The notes below the pieces were generated by a model, which was not told the DNA's origin, did not search any database, and worked only from the letters and a program-made list of their open reading frames with translations. A DNA stretch of 64,000 nt from Distichodus sexfasciatus (Eukaryota; Chordata; Actinopteri; Characiformes; Distichodontidae): positions 3,185,123 to 3,249,122 of the forward strand of contig JAVGVS010000011.1 of NCBI GenBank assembly GCA_032718565.1, written 5' to 3'. Positions within the stretch are counted from its first letter, which is position 1, and every line of letters starts with the position of its first letter. This document shows, piece after piece, positions 1 to 9,115 of the stretch. Position numbers and translations under genes: made by a program.

Positions 1-894
1 GGAGGCTGTCCAGGAGTGTGTGTGAATATGTGTGATGGGTGTGGGGGTGGCGATTTCACAGGAGGGGGGCTTCCAGTGGAGGAAGTGTGTAAGTAAATGC
101 CCTGTGATTTCTTTCCTCTGCTGTTTCTCCCCCCAGCACACTATTCCATCAGCACAACTTCCCATACTCATATTCATTTGAATGGATTTGGATACAGGGA
201 GGAAAACATCAGCCTTATATTATAAACAAGTCCAATTCAGCTCAAGTCATGCATGAACTGGAAGCAACCGTTACGCTCATTTGGCTGTGCAGCAACATAT
301 GCAATGCAAAGCAGAAAAGTCTAGCGGTGTGACGCTGTTGCCAGACTCGACCACCGCATTTGTCTTTGACGCAGTAGATGGCATCAGGGCTGCTGAGATA
401 ATAGCAGGAAAAGCTGTTTCAATGCGCTTGCTGATTGCCTGGCCTATACAACCTGCATCGCTCCCGTTTGTTTTGTTTTTTTGACACGCCTGAGCTTCGA
501 CTGCAGGCCGTGTATCACGTGTCGGCTCTTGCATGACTAGTCCAGGGTGGAGTCGAGGAGCAGCAGCCTGGAGGACTACAACAGAGACATGGCATCAGAG
601 GTACTAATATTTACAGATGGTGACACAAAAGTGACTGACGCTCAGGTGAACTCCCACCTCCAGTCCATTCTACTCTAATTAACCACCTGGGTGGGGTGAG
701 TTTTCACATTTAAACTAGGTTGTACGCATTGAAGTCATATGCATATGAAACTCATCATCCATCTTTCCTCCATCCATCTCTTAATCGGATCACACCTTAA
801 TAGGTCAATATACAGTCTTTATAGACTGTAAAATATAAATGGAATAAAAGTTTCTGATGCATTCTATGGGGTTGGTGGCCACTGTTGATTTTTG

Positions 895-970
<76 letters not shown>

Positions 971-3500
971 GTTTACCTCTTTATCTGTCTGTGTCTGTCT
1001 TTCAATGCCAGCGTTATACAAAAGGGTAAACATTATTCTAATTGTCAGGGTTCATATGTAATACTTTGTGTTCTGCACCGAGAGTCTCATACTGAGCCAT
1101 ATTATATGATTCAATCCATTTTACAGTTTTACAGCTCAAGGCAACTGATTAGTTACAATGACTGTACAGCTAAAAATGGCACATTTGAGGCAGCTTATTT
1201 TTGGCACAATAGCCAATGAGCAAAGGTTCAAGTGCCCATTCTGTACAGCCATTAGCTGCACACTCATTCCTATATCAATGCTTCTCCTTATAATTCCTGG
1301 TTAAAACCCGGTTAAGGCCAATATATTACAGCAAAACACTCATCAAGCTGATTCATTTATTTTCCAGCTCTGTGGGAACAGGGACTGGGTAGATTAAAAA
1401 TAGCCAGAGCTTTAGTTACTTTATCTAACCATGGCATCTACAGGTGTAACTGAGACATCTTAATGGAGGCAGAAGAAAGAAGGTTTAGACAAAAGCTCGC
1501 CCACATTCACAGCAGCCAAGCATTTTGAAAAACAAGGCAGAAGCAACACCTGGAAAGAAAGAGAGAGAGAGAATGCTACAGAGAAGCACTTCTGAAGACC
1601 ACAGGAGAAAAGCTGTTACATCCAGCTCCTGCCACACATCATATGCTAAAAGCTCAGAAACCTCCACACACACCTTTTCGCCTGCACGGTCACTCTACAT
1701 GTGAATGGCAGGCCTAAATGGACTATTAGGGGCAATTCACCGCAGCTCACTCCTGGAGACAGCATGTCTGAAGACATGGAGGCCTTCAACTCTGACTTTT
1801 CATTTTTCTTCAACATGACAAAACTTTTTATTTGACAAAGACCAGAGCACCACAGGGGACCTGAATCCTGTTAAGAGAAACCTTAAGTTATGAAGACTTA
1901 ATTTGGCTCCAATTTATGTGATTAAACCACCTAAGACTGACTTACAGAAGATTTGTGTTTGAAAATATTCAAAGCTGGCTGACTGACAAAAAAAAACCTA
2001 ATTAGTAAGTAAGCTGTGGATAAAATGGTATACATAACGGTTCAAAACCTACATTACCAACGACTGGTGATGCAGCAGGCTTTGTGGTGCATGATAATAA
2101 GTATGGCTAGAAACCCCTTGTGCATGTGTAAAGCCAAATTTACATGTGTGTATGCATGCAAAACCATCACATCTGAATAACCACATGGTATAAGCTATAT
2201 AATTGCGTCCATATTACAATGTCTGCTAGAAACACTCCTTGTCAGTTTGATTTGACCACCTATATAAGGCTGTAAAACCATGTCTTGTGGTTTATCTAAC
2301 CACATCTTTTATATATAAACACTCCTTAATGTTAATATATGGATATATATTAATTTATAAATTCCCATCTTTTAGGCTCTGCAAGTCCCAATGTCTTGTA
2401 GAATATATACTCATGTCTTATAGATAGTATAACAATGTGTAGTCTTTAAAACCACGTTTTTAAAATTAGATTTTGGGCTATATATTCAAGTCATGCAAGT
2501 CATAAAATATGTTGTATGCCATATGCTGTAGTAGCCTGCATAAACATGTCTTTTATACTACATAATCTTATTGTTAGTCAAATAATTCCTTCTGAGAGGC
2601 TACATAACCAGTTCCGGTAGAGCGATTAAATTCGTCTTGTGGATAATTTATATGGTTTGTAAGATGACACGTGACGGAAACGTGCGCGCACGCGGATGTA
2701 ATAATCGCGCGTTCACACTTTCGGACTGCATCATGCATCAAGTGTTAAACTGCACTGATGGCCCTGCTAATGTGTTTATTATGCCATTACTGACACTTTA
2801 CCGCATTCCATTGAATACTATGAGGGATCCATCATTTGGCATAAGAAACTTCAGACAAAGTCAAATCGAAACTATGTACCCTATTTGCTTATGAGCGGCT
2901 TTCATCATTTACCATGCAGCCTTTATACATCATAATATCTGTTTTATTTATTGTCAGTATATGATCTAACATTGCACAAGAACATTTTGCTGCTGCCGCT
3001 CTCTGCTCTGAAACTTTCTGCATGGTCTATTACACAACACAATGCAGAATTGTACTTTTTCGGGCACATACAGATGTGTTAGTGTTATATGCACAGTGAC
3101 ATATTTGTATATTTTACAGTTCTTGTAAAACCATATTTCATCATAAGCTAAACATTTCTTGCAGTCTTATAGGAATCGTATTTTGTGAATCATATTTTCA
3201 TTTCAATTCACGCTGTGCAAAAGATATTCGAATTTTGTTGTAAAACATCTTAACACAAACGGCTCATGTATAACAGCAAACTTTGTAATTTATCCAAACT
3301 TTTGAAATCTCACCTTATTACACTGTAATATATTGCGGACACACGGACACAATGAGGTCAGTGGAACCACGTGTGTTGTTCACTATCAATCCGACCAAAA
3401 ATGTTAATGCAATGTTAATTGTTAAACCTGTTATTGCGCTCCAGTTTCCCACTGCGCTTTGTTACTTTTGTTTTTTTTCCACTTTACAAAATGCGAAAAT
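1..3500. other. Intergenic DNA upstream of dusp6
   Basis: AT-rich sequence with no recognisable gene. It contains the (CTAT)n microsatellite near 894-970, a weak exon-like segment at 546-600, and otherwise unique-looking DNA. The longest open frames (for example 2637-2894) show no family resemblance, coding-like codon bias or splice context. Distal regulatory elements of dusp6 could lie here, but I see no specific signal. Confidence 0.6.
894..970. repeat. (CTAT)n tetranucleotide microsatellite
   Basis: About 19 uninterrupted CTAT/GATA units, degrading at the right into GTTTACCTCTTTATCTGTCTG. The long pure array suggests a polymorphic locus. Confidence 0.97.
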
Positions 3501-3579
3501 GGAAATATAAAAGGTCTGAACCCGGATCGCGCTTTCTCGCGCTTCCCGAAATAAAACATGGCTGCTCGCGCTTAAACTC

Positions 3580-3581
<2 letters not shown>

Positions 3582-3615
<34 letters not shown>
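3582..3615. repeat. (CA)n microsatellite at the edge of the dusp6 CpG-rich region
   Basis: Pure ACAC run of about 33 bp, just upstream of the hairpin at 3657-3739 and about 570 bp before the predicted TATA box of dusp6. Confidence 0.95.
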
Positions 3616-3621
<6 letters not shown>

Positions 3622-3656
3622 GGGGATAAGTCAAACTACGCCGCTGCTAAACGCAG

Positions 3657-3739
3657 TGTGTAACCCTAGCGTTGGGTTCGGGAGCCCCGTCACCCTTTAG
3701 GGGTAACGGGTCTCCCGAACCTTCAGCTCGGGTTACACA
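3657..3739. repeat. Imperfect inverted repeat (hairpin) upstream of dusp6
   Basis: An outer arm of ten bases, TGTGTAACCC (3657-3666), pairs with GGGTTACACA (3730-3739). An inner arm, GGTTCGGGAG with the following CCCCGTCACCC, pairs with GGGGTAACGGGTCTCCCGAACC around a tiny loop near 3697. The total is about 83 bp, the size of a pre-miRNA hairpin or a cruciform. It lies in the GC-rich DNA about 420 bp upstream of the predicted promoter. Whether it is transcribed cannot be told from sequence. Confidence 0.7.
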
Positions 3740-4157
3740 TTCGCGCCTCCTTCTTTTTAGCCGCCACTGTTTGTTAGCAGTCAGTTGATCCGGAGCGGAA
3801 ATTCCTTTCCGTTTTTGTGAATGACAAACTTATTAACAATTCATCAACACGGTCCGTTCCATCCGGCCCCGTTTCCAGGGCGACGGCCGCCCGGCGCCTC
3901 CTGATTGGTCGGCGCAGATAATGTATCCATTGAAACGCCTCGCGCTTGTACCCATTCACGAGCTCGCTCTGCTCGAGATCGCAGTTAGAGGCGGGTCGGC
4001 GCTAGGAGAACACGTAGAATCACTGATAAACACAAACGGATTTATACGCACGACGAATCGGTTTTGTTTTTATTTCGCATTCGAACTCGAACTTCGTTGA
4101 ACCCGGTTGTGCGTTCCGGTGGACGTTTAGTTCGAAGTGGACAGCGAGAGGAGACGT

Positions 4158-4171
4158 TATATAACAGGAAG
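4158..4171 (+). promoter_or_regulatory. dusp6: Putative dusp6 core promoter: TATA-like element overlapped by an ETS motif
   Basis: TATATAA at 4158-4164 runs directly into ACAGGAAG at 4164-4171, a good ETS-factor core (GGAA). A start site about 30 bp downstream (near 4190) would give a 5'UTR of roughly 350 nt, a reasonable length for dusp6. ETS factors downstream of ERK are known to drive DUSP6 transcription in vertebrates. The start site itself is inferred. Confidence 0.45.
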
Positions 4172-4189
4172 GCAACGTCAGGCGCTGTA

Positions 4190-4538
4190 GCTACTTACTC
4201 ACGGCCCCGTGTGAGTCATTGATAAATGCAGGAGCGTATGAATGGATGTAAGCAGGACGGCGCTCGGCTCGGCTCGGCTCTTTAACGCTAAGCTTCGGAT
4301 TTGAGTCGGAGGATTTTTACGCCGAAGAGCCACAAGGACGGTAAAAAAAAAAAAAAAAAGCAAACTAAAAAGAACAAAAAAGGCATCGTTCTTTCTTGTG
4401 TACGCTCCCGGGCCTCGTGAGCGAGCGCGCGAGAGAAAGAGAGAGAGAGCGACAGAAGGAAGAAGGGAGAAGAAAAAAAACCCCACGGCTCTCTGGCCGC
4501 CCCGTCTCTCCGGGTTGAGGTGCGCAGAACGGTACTAA
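4190..4538 (+). other. dusp6: Predicted dusp6 5'UTR
   Basis: Sequence between the predicted start site and the ATG. It contains repeated GGCTC units (about 4260-4280), an A-tract of about 17 (from 4343) and a GA-rich tract (4430-4475). The start codon context is GTACTAAATGC: position -3 is A, favourable for initiation. Short upstream ATGs occur (for example near 4228 and 4240), so some translational dampening is possible. Confidence 0.5.
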
Positions 4539-4938
4539 ATGCTCGATAAGTTGAAACCCGTTCCGTTCGATTCGGTAATGGCGATCAGCAAGAGCGTGGA
4601 ATGGCTGAGGGAGCAGCTGGAGACGCGCAAGGACTGCCTGCTCGTGATGGACTGTCGAGCTCAGGAGCTGTACGAGTCGTCGCACGTCGAGACCGCCATT
4701 AACGTGGCCATCCCGAGCCTGATGCTGCGGCGGCTGAAGAAGGGCAACCTGGCCGTCAAGTCGCTCCTCGCCACCGGGGAGGACCGCGAGAGGTTCGCGC
4801 GGAGGTGCAAGACGGACACCATCGTGCTGTACGACGAGTACAGCCGCGAGTGGAACGAAAACGTCGACGGCGGATCGGTGCTCGGTTTGCTGCTGAGGAG
4901 GATGAAAGACGAGGGCTACAAGGCGTTCTACCTCGAAG
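4539..4938 (+). CDS. dusp6: dusp6 coding exon 1
   Basis: Encodes residues 1-133 plus one base of codon 134: the rhodanese-like ERK-binding domain with the Arg64-Arg65 kinase-interaction motif and the leucine-rich export-type segment. The ATG gives MLDKLKPVPF, matching the family N-terminus, so the start is secure. The donor is CTCGAAG|GTACGG. The open frame runs 47 nt into the intron (to 4985), so intron retention would give a 148-residue, phosphatase-less ERK-binding fragment. Confidence 0.97.
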
Positions 4939-7632
4939 GTACGGGAGATTTTTTGGTTTTTAGAAAACGATTACAGAACGAATAGGCCTCGAGGACTCGA
5001 GTAAGCCCCCAGTTACCCAGTCGGTTTAGCTTTAATTACTTAAATAACTGCTTAAGAATAGATGCCTTGCAATCAGTGTATATTTTGGAGTAGCTACATA
5101 GAAGGTTTAGTTTATCTCTAATCGACTAAAGCCGCAGCATTTATCTTTTTAGCGCCGAAATCGTAATGTGCGCATGCGCAGTATTTATATTGCAGGACGT
5201 GCAATGATAGTTAAATTCAGTTCATTAAAACTTTTTTTGATACTTCAACAAAAAGAAAATTCATCCAGACGAGTTTTTTTTGTAGAGACTAATCCGCAGA
5301 AGAAGTCAGATAGAACAACACATCATTGACTTTAGCCTAAATTGTTAGAATATTATATTAATATATAATGGAGTTAACCATTTTCATAAACACCAATATT
5401 ACCCTCTAAAATCACTTACAACAGTATTCACCTTACATTGCGCTTCAAAGTGCATGGTTCACACGCATAAGAAGTCTTTATTATTGAAATGCATATTCAG
5501 ATTAGTACATTTTATTTTCTATCTAGATGTTCTGTCTAGAATGAAAATAAAAATCCTGTTTTTTGCAATCCTATTTTAGTCACAGCCCCGATTGCAACTT
5601 AGTGGGCTAGCAGCTGTTGGTTTAAGTCCAAGTTATAAAGAGGTATAATTTCTGTACAAGAGGGTCAACCAAATGGCCTGCATGTAACCGACTCTAAACA
5701 CCCATTTGTTTCACCTTCACAGGTGGTTTCAGCAAGTTCCAGGCCGAGTACCCGAGCCTGTGCGAGACCAACCTTGACGGCTCGTCCGGCAGCAGTTCCC
5801 CGTCTGCCCAAGTACTGGGTCTGGGAGGACTGCGGATAAGCTCGGACTCGTCGGATATCGAGTCGGACATCGACCGCGACCCCAGCAGCGCCACCGACTC
5901 GGACGGCAGCCCCCTGTCCAACCCGCAGCCTTCGTTCCCTGTTGAGATCCTGCCACATCTTTATTTGGGCTGTGCCAAGGACTCCACAAACTTGGACATT
6001 TTGGAGGAGTTTGGCATCAAATACATCCTGAACGTAACGCCAAACCTGCCCAACCTGTTCGAGAACGCCGGAGAGTTTAAGTACAAACAGATCCCTATAT
6101 CTGACCACTGGAGCCAGAATCTGTCACAGTTCTTCCCAGAGGCCATCAGCTTTATTGGTAAGCGTCCAGTACATTCAAAATAAAGATTTAAGGTGGTGTT
6201 GTTAACCGGTTTTATGCTTTGATTTGAATAAATGGCATGCATTCTAGTAGTATATATGGGTCCGTACATAGTGTAAGCTACTAATATATGTCAAGTCATG
6301 TATTGGAATAACACAGGCTGAACAAAAATGAAAATTAAACAGGACTAATACAGTAAATAATGATATTGGTAATAATATAGTAATAATGAAAAAAATAAAA
6401 ACTAAACAAATCCAAGTGTGCGAAGGATGTGTGAAGCTCAGTGTTTTTAAATTTATATTAAAATGAACGCAACTTTGTACCGTAACTCCACAAAAACACT
6501 GGAACTTAACCCAGACCCGACACTAGGGCACTCCAGTAACCCAGTGCGTAAAGAGTGACCAAAGCCGCTCTTTGTTCAAATCCAAACCAAGTTCGAGCTG
6601 CATTAGACGTCTCCGTTCTTTTATGTTTGCATAGGAGTTTGGCCGAGCCTTGTGTAATTGTGGCACAAAGGCTTATGATGAAACAGGAGATGGGGTTGAG
6701 GGGGGGCAGTAATTTGAGCTCAACAGGAAGGAAGCGGCATTGAAAGTAATGTAGGACAGAGCAATGTTTCTCCGCACAATGGGGCCCATTTACCGGGGAA
6801 TGTTGACATCCTGCTTGCCATGACAGGGCGCCCCCATGACTTCTACATTTACACGCCCAAATGGTGCCTTTGTCGAGTAACCTGGTGAGCGGAAGGATCA
6901 TTTGATAGGCCATAATGGCCCATTTCCACAGCAGATTCCGCCAAGAAAATGAAAGATTTGTTTTGTTTTGGAGTTTTTTTCTTTCGCCCCGTCCGTTGTC
7001 ATGCACCGGAGAGCTGGCTGAATGAGGAGGGGTTTTGTGTGTGTTTTTTTTTTTCAAACTGAAGCATAATGAATTCTGACACACAGAGCTCTGTCTCAGC
7101 AGCACGGCTAATGTAGTATTACGCATTTATAAGGCTGCTTGGTTTCAGCTGTGCAGGCCTGCAAGTTGTATTATTTAGGGCAAAGGCGTTCTTGTGGCTT
7201 TGCGAGTTGTACTTCTTTTTTCCGCTTACCAAGGAGTCATTAGTGCGTGTGTGTGTGGTTATACCTGAAGGGCAGAAATGAATCAGATGTCTGTCTCTTT
7301 CTTTTATTAAAACAACAGATGAGGCGCGGGGGCAGAAGTGTGGCGTTCTGGTGCACTGTCTGGCCGGGATCAGCCGCTCGGTCACGGTGACCGTGGCCTA
7401 CCTCATGCAGAAGCTCAACCTGTCCATGAACGACGCCTACGATATCGTCAAGATGAAGAAGTCCAACATCTCGCCCAACTTTAACTTCATGGGCCAGCTC
7501 CTGGACTTCGAGCGCACGCTGGGCCTCCAGAGCCCCTGCGACAACCGCGCCTCGGCCCCGTCGCAGCCGCTCTACTTCACCACGCCCACCAACCACAACG
7601 TCTTCCAGCTGGACCCGCTCGAGTCCACGTGA
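4539..7632 (+). CDS. dusp6: Dual specificity phosphatase 6 (MAP kinase phosphatase 3), whole coding region, three exons
   Basis: Coding sequence joins 4539-4938, 5723-6157 and 7319-7632, giving 1149 nt and a 382-residue protein; human DUSP6 has 381. The enzyme removes phosphate from the Thr and Tyr of the ERK1/2 activation loop and holds ERK in the cytoplasm as a negative-feedback regulator of FGF/RAS signalling. Domains in order: N-terminal rhodanese-like (CH2) domain, about residues 15-145, with the ERK-docking motif LMLRRLKKGN (Arg64-Arg65); a leucine-rich export-type stretch near 113-121; an acidic, Ser-rich linker with two Ser-Pro sites (Ser159, Ser196) matching known ERK-phosphorylated positions in the mammalian protein; then the catalytic domain with general acid Asp261 (ISDHWSQN) and the signature HCLAGISRS (Cys292, Arg298). 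The linker is one serine shorter than in human, which explains the shifted numbering. Both splice junctions are phase 1 and GT-AG. DUSP7 and DUSP9 are the nearest paralogues, but identity along the whole length favours DUSP6. Confidence 0.98.
4939..5722 (+). other. dusp6: dusp6 intron 1
   Basis: Phase-1 GT-AG intron of 784 bp, AT-rich after the first 50 bases. The acceptor is TTTGTTTCACCTTCACAG. No repeat recognised; no obvious embedded gene. Confidence 0.95.
5723..6157 (+). CDS. dusp6: dusp6 coding exon 2
   Basis: Encodes residues 134-278: the Ser/Asp-rich linker containing Ser159-Pro and Ser196-Pro, then the start of the catalytic domain (FPVEILPHLYLGCAKDST) through the general-acid loop with Asp261. 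The acceptor is CACAG|GTGG; the donor is ATTG|GTAAGC. The exon is highly GC-rich in its linker portion compared with the flanking introns. Confidence 0.97.
6158..7318 (+). other. dusp6: dusp6 intron 2
   Basis: Phase-1 GT-AG intron of 1161 bp. The first 330 bp and the last 180 bp are AT-rich; the middle is a complex GC-richer block (see the regulatory entry at 6640-6960). The acceptor is TATTAAAACAACAG, a weak polypyrimidine tract preceded by a stronger CTGTCTCTTTCTTTT run. Confidence 0.93.
6640..6960. promoter_or_regulatory. dusp6: Candidate intronic enhancer of dusp6
   Basis: A non-repetitive, balanced-composition block in intron 2 with clustered GGAA cores: ACAGGAGATG, ACAGGAAGGAAGCGGC (about 6723-6738) and GCGGAAGGATC (about 6890). 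It also has homeobox-like and CCAT-rich stretches, including GGCCATAATGGCCC. It contains no simple sequence or transposon signature. ETS clustering inside an ERK-feedback gene fits an FGF-responsive enhancer, but conservation across species was not tested. Confidence 0.4.
7319..7632 (+). CDS. dusp6: dusp6 coding exon 3
   Basis: Encodes residues 279-382, beginning DEARGQKCGVLVHC and including the catalytic Cys292 and Arg298 of HCLAGISRS, the helix that follows (VTVTVAYLMQKLNLSMNDAY), the NISPNFNFMGQLLDFE segment and the short tail ending LDPLEST before TGA (7630-7632). Most codons end in G or C. The tail is two residues longer than in human. Confidence 0.97.
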
Positions 7633-8562
7633 GGGCAGCTCGCCCTCTTGCGCACCCCTTCTGGCTCTGAAAAGGTGTTCCGACATTGAAACGGAAGCTC
7701 ATCTTTATCTCCTCGTCTGTCAGAGGGTTCCAGACGCTTTTTTCTTTGCTGCCGGCGCCGGCTCCGAGACGACAGTCGACGCGAGTAGCCACTGACACGG
7801 CGAGCGGTGTTTGTTTTTTTTAGCCCAAAGCGGAAGGGCAGCTGCTGCTGTGTTACAGGACAGGGGCGCGGCGCAGATGCCGACGCCGTTCTGTATGTCT
7901 CTCTCTCACTCAGACTCTGTAAGGTAGTTCCTCATTTTATATCCGAGCATGTGACGACTGCCGAAAACAGACTGAACTTAAAGTGGAACGTCGAAGACGG
8001 AATGGCTGGTGTGCCAAAGAGACTGGAAAATGGACGATTATACAGAGACTCCTTTTCTCTTTATCTCTTTTCTCTCTTTTTTTACTAGCACTTGCACCTT
8101 CACATTTTTTTCGGGTGTGCTCTCCTTGTCTTCAGTGAAGACTTGCCTGTTTTTGGGGATTTTAAAGTTTAAAAACACACCTTCAGTGATGATGGCACAG
8201 TGTAGTATACTCCAGTTTATTTGGGTGGAGTCATTTTTGAAACGTTTATACATGTGTATATGGAAGACGTTGGTAAGCCTTTGCCCTAGTTGCAGTATAC
8301 CTGTTCCCAAAAAAACCGAACGGGTACTGTTTTTTTCCTCCTCTACTCTTTTATCTTCTGTGTAAAAAGATGAATATTGATCAATATTATATGAGTTAAT
8401 GCCAAAAATTGAATATGTTTTTTGTGTGATCATAAATGTGTATATGTATAATATATTTCTTCTTTTTTTTGCTTAATGGATGAATTCAGCCTTTCTCAGC
8501 CTTTTTCTCATGCACCCTTCCACACTCAAAAAGTCACCCTTTTTCTCTTGCCTTAGGTCTTC

Positions 8563-8570
8563 TGTACATA
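8563..8570 (+). promoter_or_regulatory. dusp6: Putative Pumilio-binding site in the dusp6 3'UTR
   Basis: TGTACATA matches the UGUANAUA consensus exactly. A single short motif can arise by chance; its position inside a 3'UTR of a known Pumilio target in mammals raises the odds. Confidence 0.35.
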
Positions 8571-9093
8571 GGAGTATTGTTGTGTATTAACCTCTCAGAG
8601 TTAATTCCCCCCATAAGCTTATCAGTCACCAGCTGTCAGTTCTCCATAGGATTGAACTATAACGACACGGCACACTCAGAAAGTGCTGTTCAAACTTGTT
8701 TCTCTAAGTGTTTGAGGCGAAACTTTAATTCTAAGCCGGTGTGAATACGGATGCATGCTCACATCGAAACTAGAATCAGGACGCCTTGATCATTTGTAAT
8801 TTACATTTTTCTTTCGTTCAATGTGGGGGTGAAGGAAGGTTTGAGAGTTTTTTTCGCGTGGCGATTCGAGGTCTCGGAGATGTTGACAAGGACAGGAGAT
8901 GTTTATTAGCCTCTCCTCTTCAGGGAAATTCTGTGAAATGCAATTACGTTGTCCGAGGAAACGATTGATATGGATTTAAGAGGGAACGTCGGTTCCCTCA
9001 GTGCGAAGGCCTGTTCTGAAGGGGTGAAGGAGGCTACTTTTCAAGGCCTACCTCCTTCCCAACCCTACGAATGTAAAGAGATGATAAGTTATT

Positions 9094-9099
9094 AATAAA
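9094..9099 (+). terminator. dusp6: Predicted polyadenylation signal of dusp6
   Basis: AATAAA within ATTAATAAATTGC, followed about 25-40 bp later by a T/GT-rich region. It is the first canonical hexamer I find after the stop codon. Confidence 0.65.
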
Positions 9100-9115
9100 T
9101 TGCTATTTTGTCTAT

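Larger units (their letters stand above)
3500..4990. promoter_or_regulatory. dusp6: CpG-rich promoter and first-exon region of dusp6
   Basis: CpG dinucleotides are dense from about 3500 through the end of exon 1, in sharp contrast to the AT-rich flanks. This matches the CpG-island promoters usual for vertebrate immediate-early MAP kinase phosphatase genes. Boundaries are by eye. Confidence 0.7.
7633..9115 (+). other. dusp6: Predicted dusp6 3'UTR
   Basis: About 1.48 kb from the stop codon to just beyond the AATAAA at 9094-9099, a length consistent with vertebrate dusp6. It is T-rich with several AU-rich stretches (for example around 8370-8470) and a Pumilio-type TGTACATA at 8563-8570. Mammalian DUSP6 mRNA is reported to be unstable and regulated by AU-element and Pumilio proteins, so these are plausible decay elements. 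A downstream GT-rich TACCTGTGTGCC follows the poly(A) signal. Confidence 0.7.

Noticed and set aside
5665..6108. Several minus-strand ORFs opposite dusp6 exon 2
   Set aside because: Shadow frames of a GC-rich coding exon; the plus-strand frame has the conserved phosphatase sequence.
6506..7126. A 206-codon minus-strand ORF within dusp6 intron 2
   Set aside because: No family resemblance, lies antisense in an intron, ordinary codon composition; better explained by the GC-richer candidate enhancer lacking stops by chance.
7240..7686. A 148-codon minus-strand ORF opposite dusp6 exon 3
   Set aside because: Antisense shadow of the catalytic exon; ends in the GT repeat of the intron.
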